Positions 13,176-13,438 of a stretch of DNA of 13,438 nt are shown one piece after another; within the stretch, counting starts at the first letter, position 1; every line of letters starts with the position of its first letter. The notes under the pieces were generated by a model. The model saw only the letters and a list, made by a program, of their open reading frames with translations. It was not told the DNA's origin and made no database searches. Both the position numbers and the translations under genes were made by a program. The DNA comes from Flavobacteriales bacterium UBA7519. GTDB lineage: Bacteria; Bacteroidota; Bacteroidia; Flavobacteriales; Weeksellaceae. The stretch covers positions 4,649 to 18,086 of the forward strand of contig DLND01000147.1 in the NCBI GenBank assembly GCA_002476905.1. Reading direction: 5' to 3'.

Positions 13176-13438
13176 ATGTCAAAGGTTAAAATCGGAACAG
13201 TTCAGATGTCTTGTGTTGCTGATAAGCAGTCAAATCTGAACAAAGCCATTGAAAAGATAAAAGAAGCAGCAGCAAAAGGTGCTCAAATAGTTTGTTTACA
13301 GGAACTTTTTACATCATTGTATTTTTGTGATGTAGAAGATTATGATAATTTTGATTTGGCAGAACCCATTCCTGGTCCTTCAACCGATGCATTGTCGCCA
13401 GTTGCTAAAGAATTGGGCGTTGTAATTATCGCTTCATT
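13176..13438 (+). CDS. aguB: N-carbamoylputrescine amidase, 5' part only
   Basis: The first 87 codons of a carbon-nitrogen (nitrilase-superfamily) hydrolase that converts N-carbamoylputrescine to putrescine, CO2 and ammonia, in polyamine synthesis from agmatine. KIGTVQMSC (5-13) is the opening strand of the family. IVCLQELFTSLYFC (38-51) contains the catalytic Glu, E43, and the ELF..YFC signature typical of AguB. AEPIPGPST (62-70) is also characteristic. The catalytic Lys and Cys lie beyond the window end. An agmatine deiminase gene (aguA) would be expected nearby, outside the window. Related nitrilase-type amidases are less likely given the YFC motif. Confidence 0.87.
   Translation, partial: MSKVKIGTVQMSCVADKQSNLNKAIEKIKEAAAKGAQIVCLQELFTSLYFCDVEDYDNFDLAEPIPGPSTDALSPVAKELGVVIIAS

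Noticed and set aside
1..13438. CRISPR array, tRNA/rRNA gene, insertion sequence or phage/defence system
   Set aside because: No regularly spaced repeats, cloverleaf or rRNA-like sequence, transposase or recognised defence domains were seen on either strand.

Overview
The window is AT-rich DNA from a member of the Bacteroidota, most likely a flavobacterium of the Chryseobacterium/Epilithonimonas type (Weeksellaceae). The grounds are promoters that match the Bacteroidota TTTG / TAnnTTTG consensus rather than TTGACA/TATAAT, A-rich leaders without clear Shine-Dalgarno sequences, signal peptides ending in Ala|Gln, and gene families typical of the group: a Bacteroidota two-domain M16 peptidase, an S46 dipeptidyl-peptidase of the DPP11 type, a DUF5723-like barrel protein, and the acyl-CoA reductase / ferredoxin / serC / serA neighbourhood. 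The genus is an inference from gene content and memory, not from a database search. No tRNA, rRNA, CRISPR array, transposase or phage gene was seen.

Layout. Bases 1-2531 (minus strand): serA, whose 3' end lies outside the window, then serC, then a 116-residue 2[4Fe-4S] ferredoxin. The ferredoxin and serC could share a transcript. serC ends at a strong terminator, and serA has its own promoter after it. Bases 2532-2581 are a very compact divergent promoter region. Bases 2582-5013 (plus strand): a LuxC-like acyl-CoA reductase, a Crp/Fnr-family regulator without recognisable cAMP-contact residues, and a DJ-1/PfpI (Hsp31-like) protein. A CRP-like operator candidate sits between the last two. Bases 5162-9786 (plus strand): a large exported M16 metallopeptidase and a DUF5723-like outer-membrane barrel candidate. 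Bases 9791-13002 (minus strand): a frameshifted MepB-like gene, an exported S46 dipeptidyl-peptidase and a hotdog acyl-CoA thioesterase, the last two each ending at a hairpin terminator. Bases 13176-13438 (plus strand): the 5' end of an N-carbamoylputrescine amidase gene.

How the genes fit together. serA and serC are the first two enzymes of phosphorylated L-serine synthesis. The ferredoxin and the divergent acyl-CoA reductase form a recurring flavobacterial neighbourhood whose joint function I do not know. The M16 peptidase and the DPP11-type S46 peptidase are both predicted to be exported and would suit the peptide-based nutrition of these bacteria. The Crp-like regulator lies directly before the DJ-1-like stress protein and may control it. 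The most unusual local structures are the broken MepB gene, the terminator hairpin whose arm contains a consensus -7 element for that gene, the operator-like palindrome over the stop codon of the Crp-like gene, and repeat-like sequence between the ferredoxin gene and serC. Most of the window is ordinary chromosomal housekeeping, and I did not find a clear new defence or mobile system.
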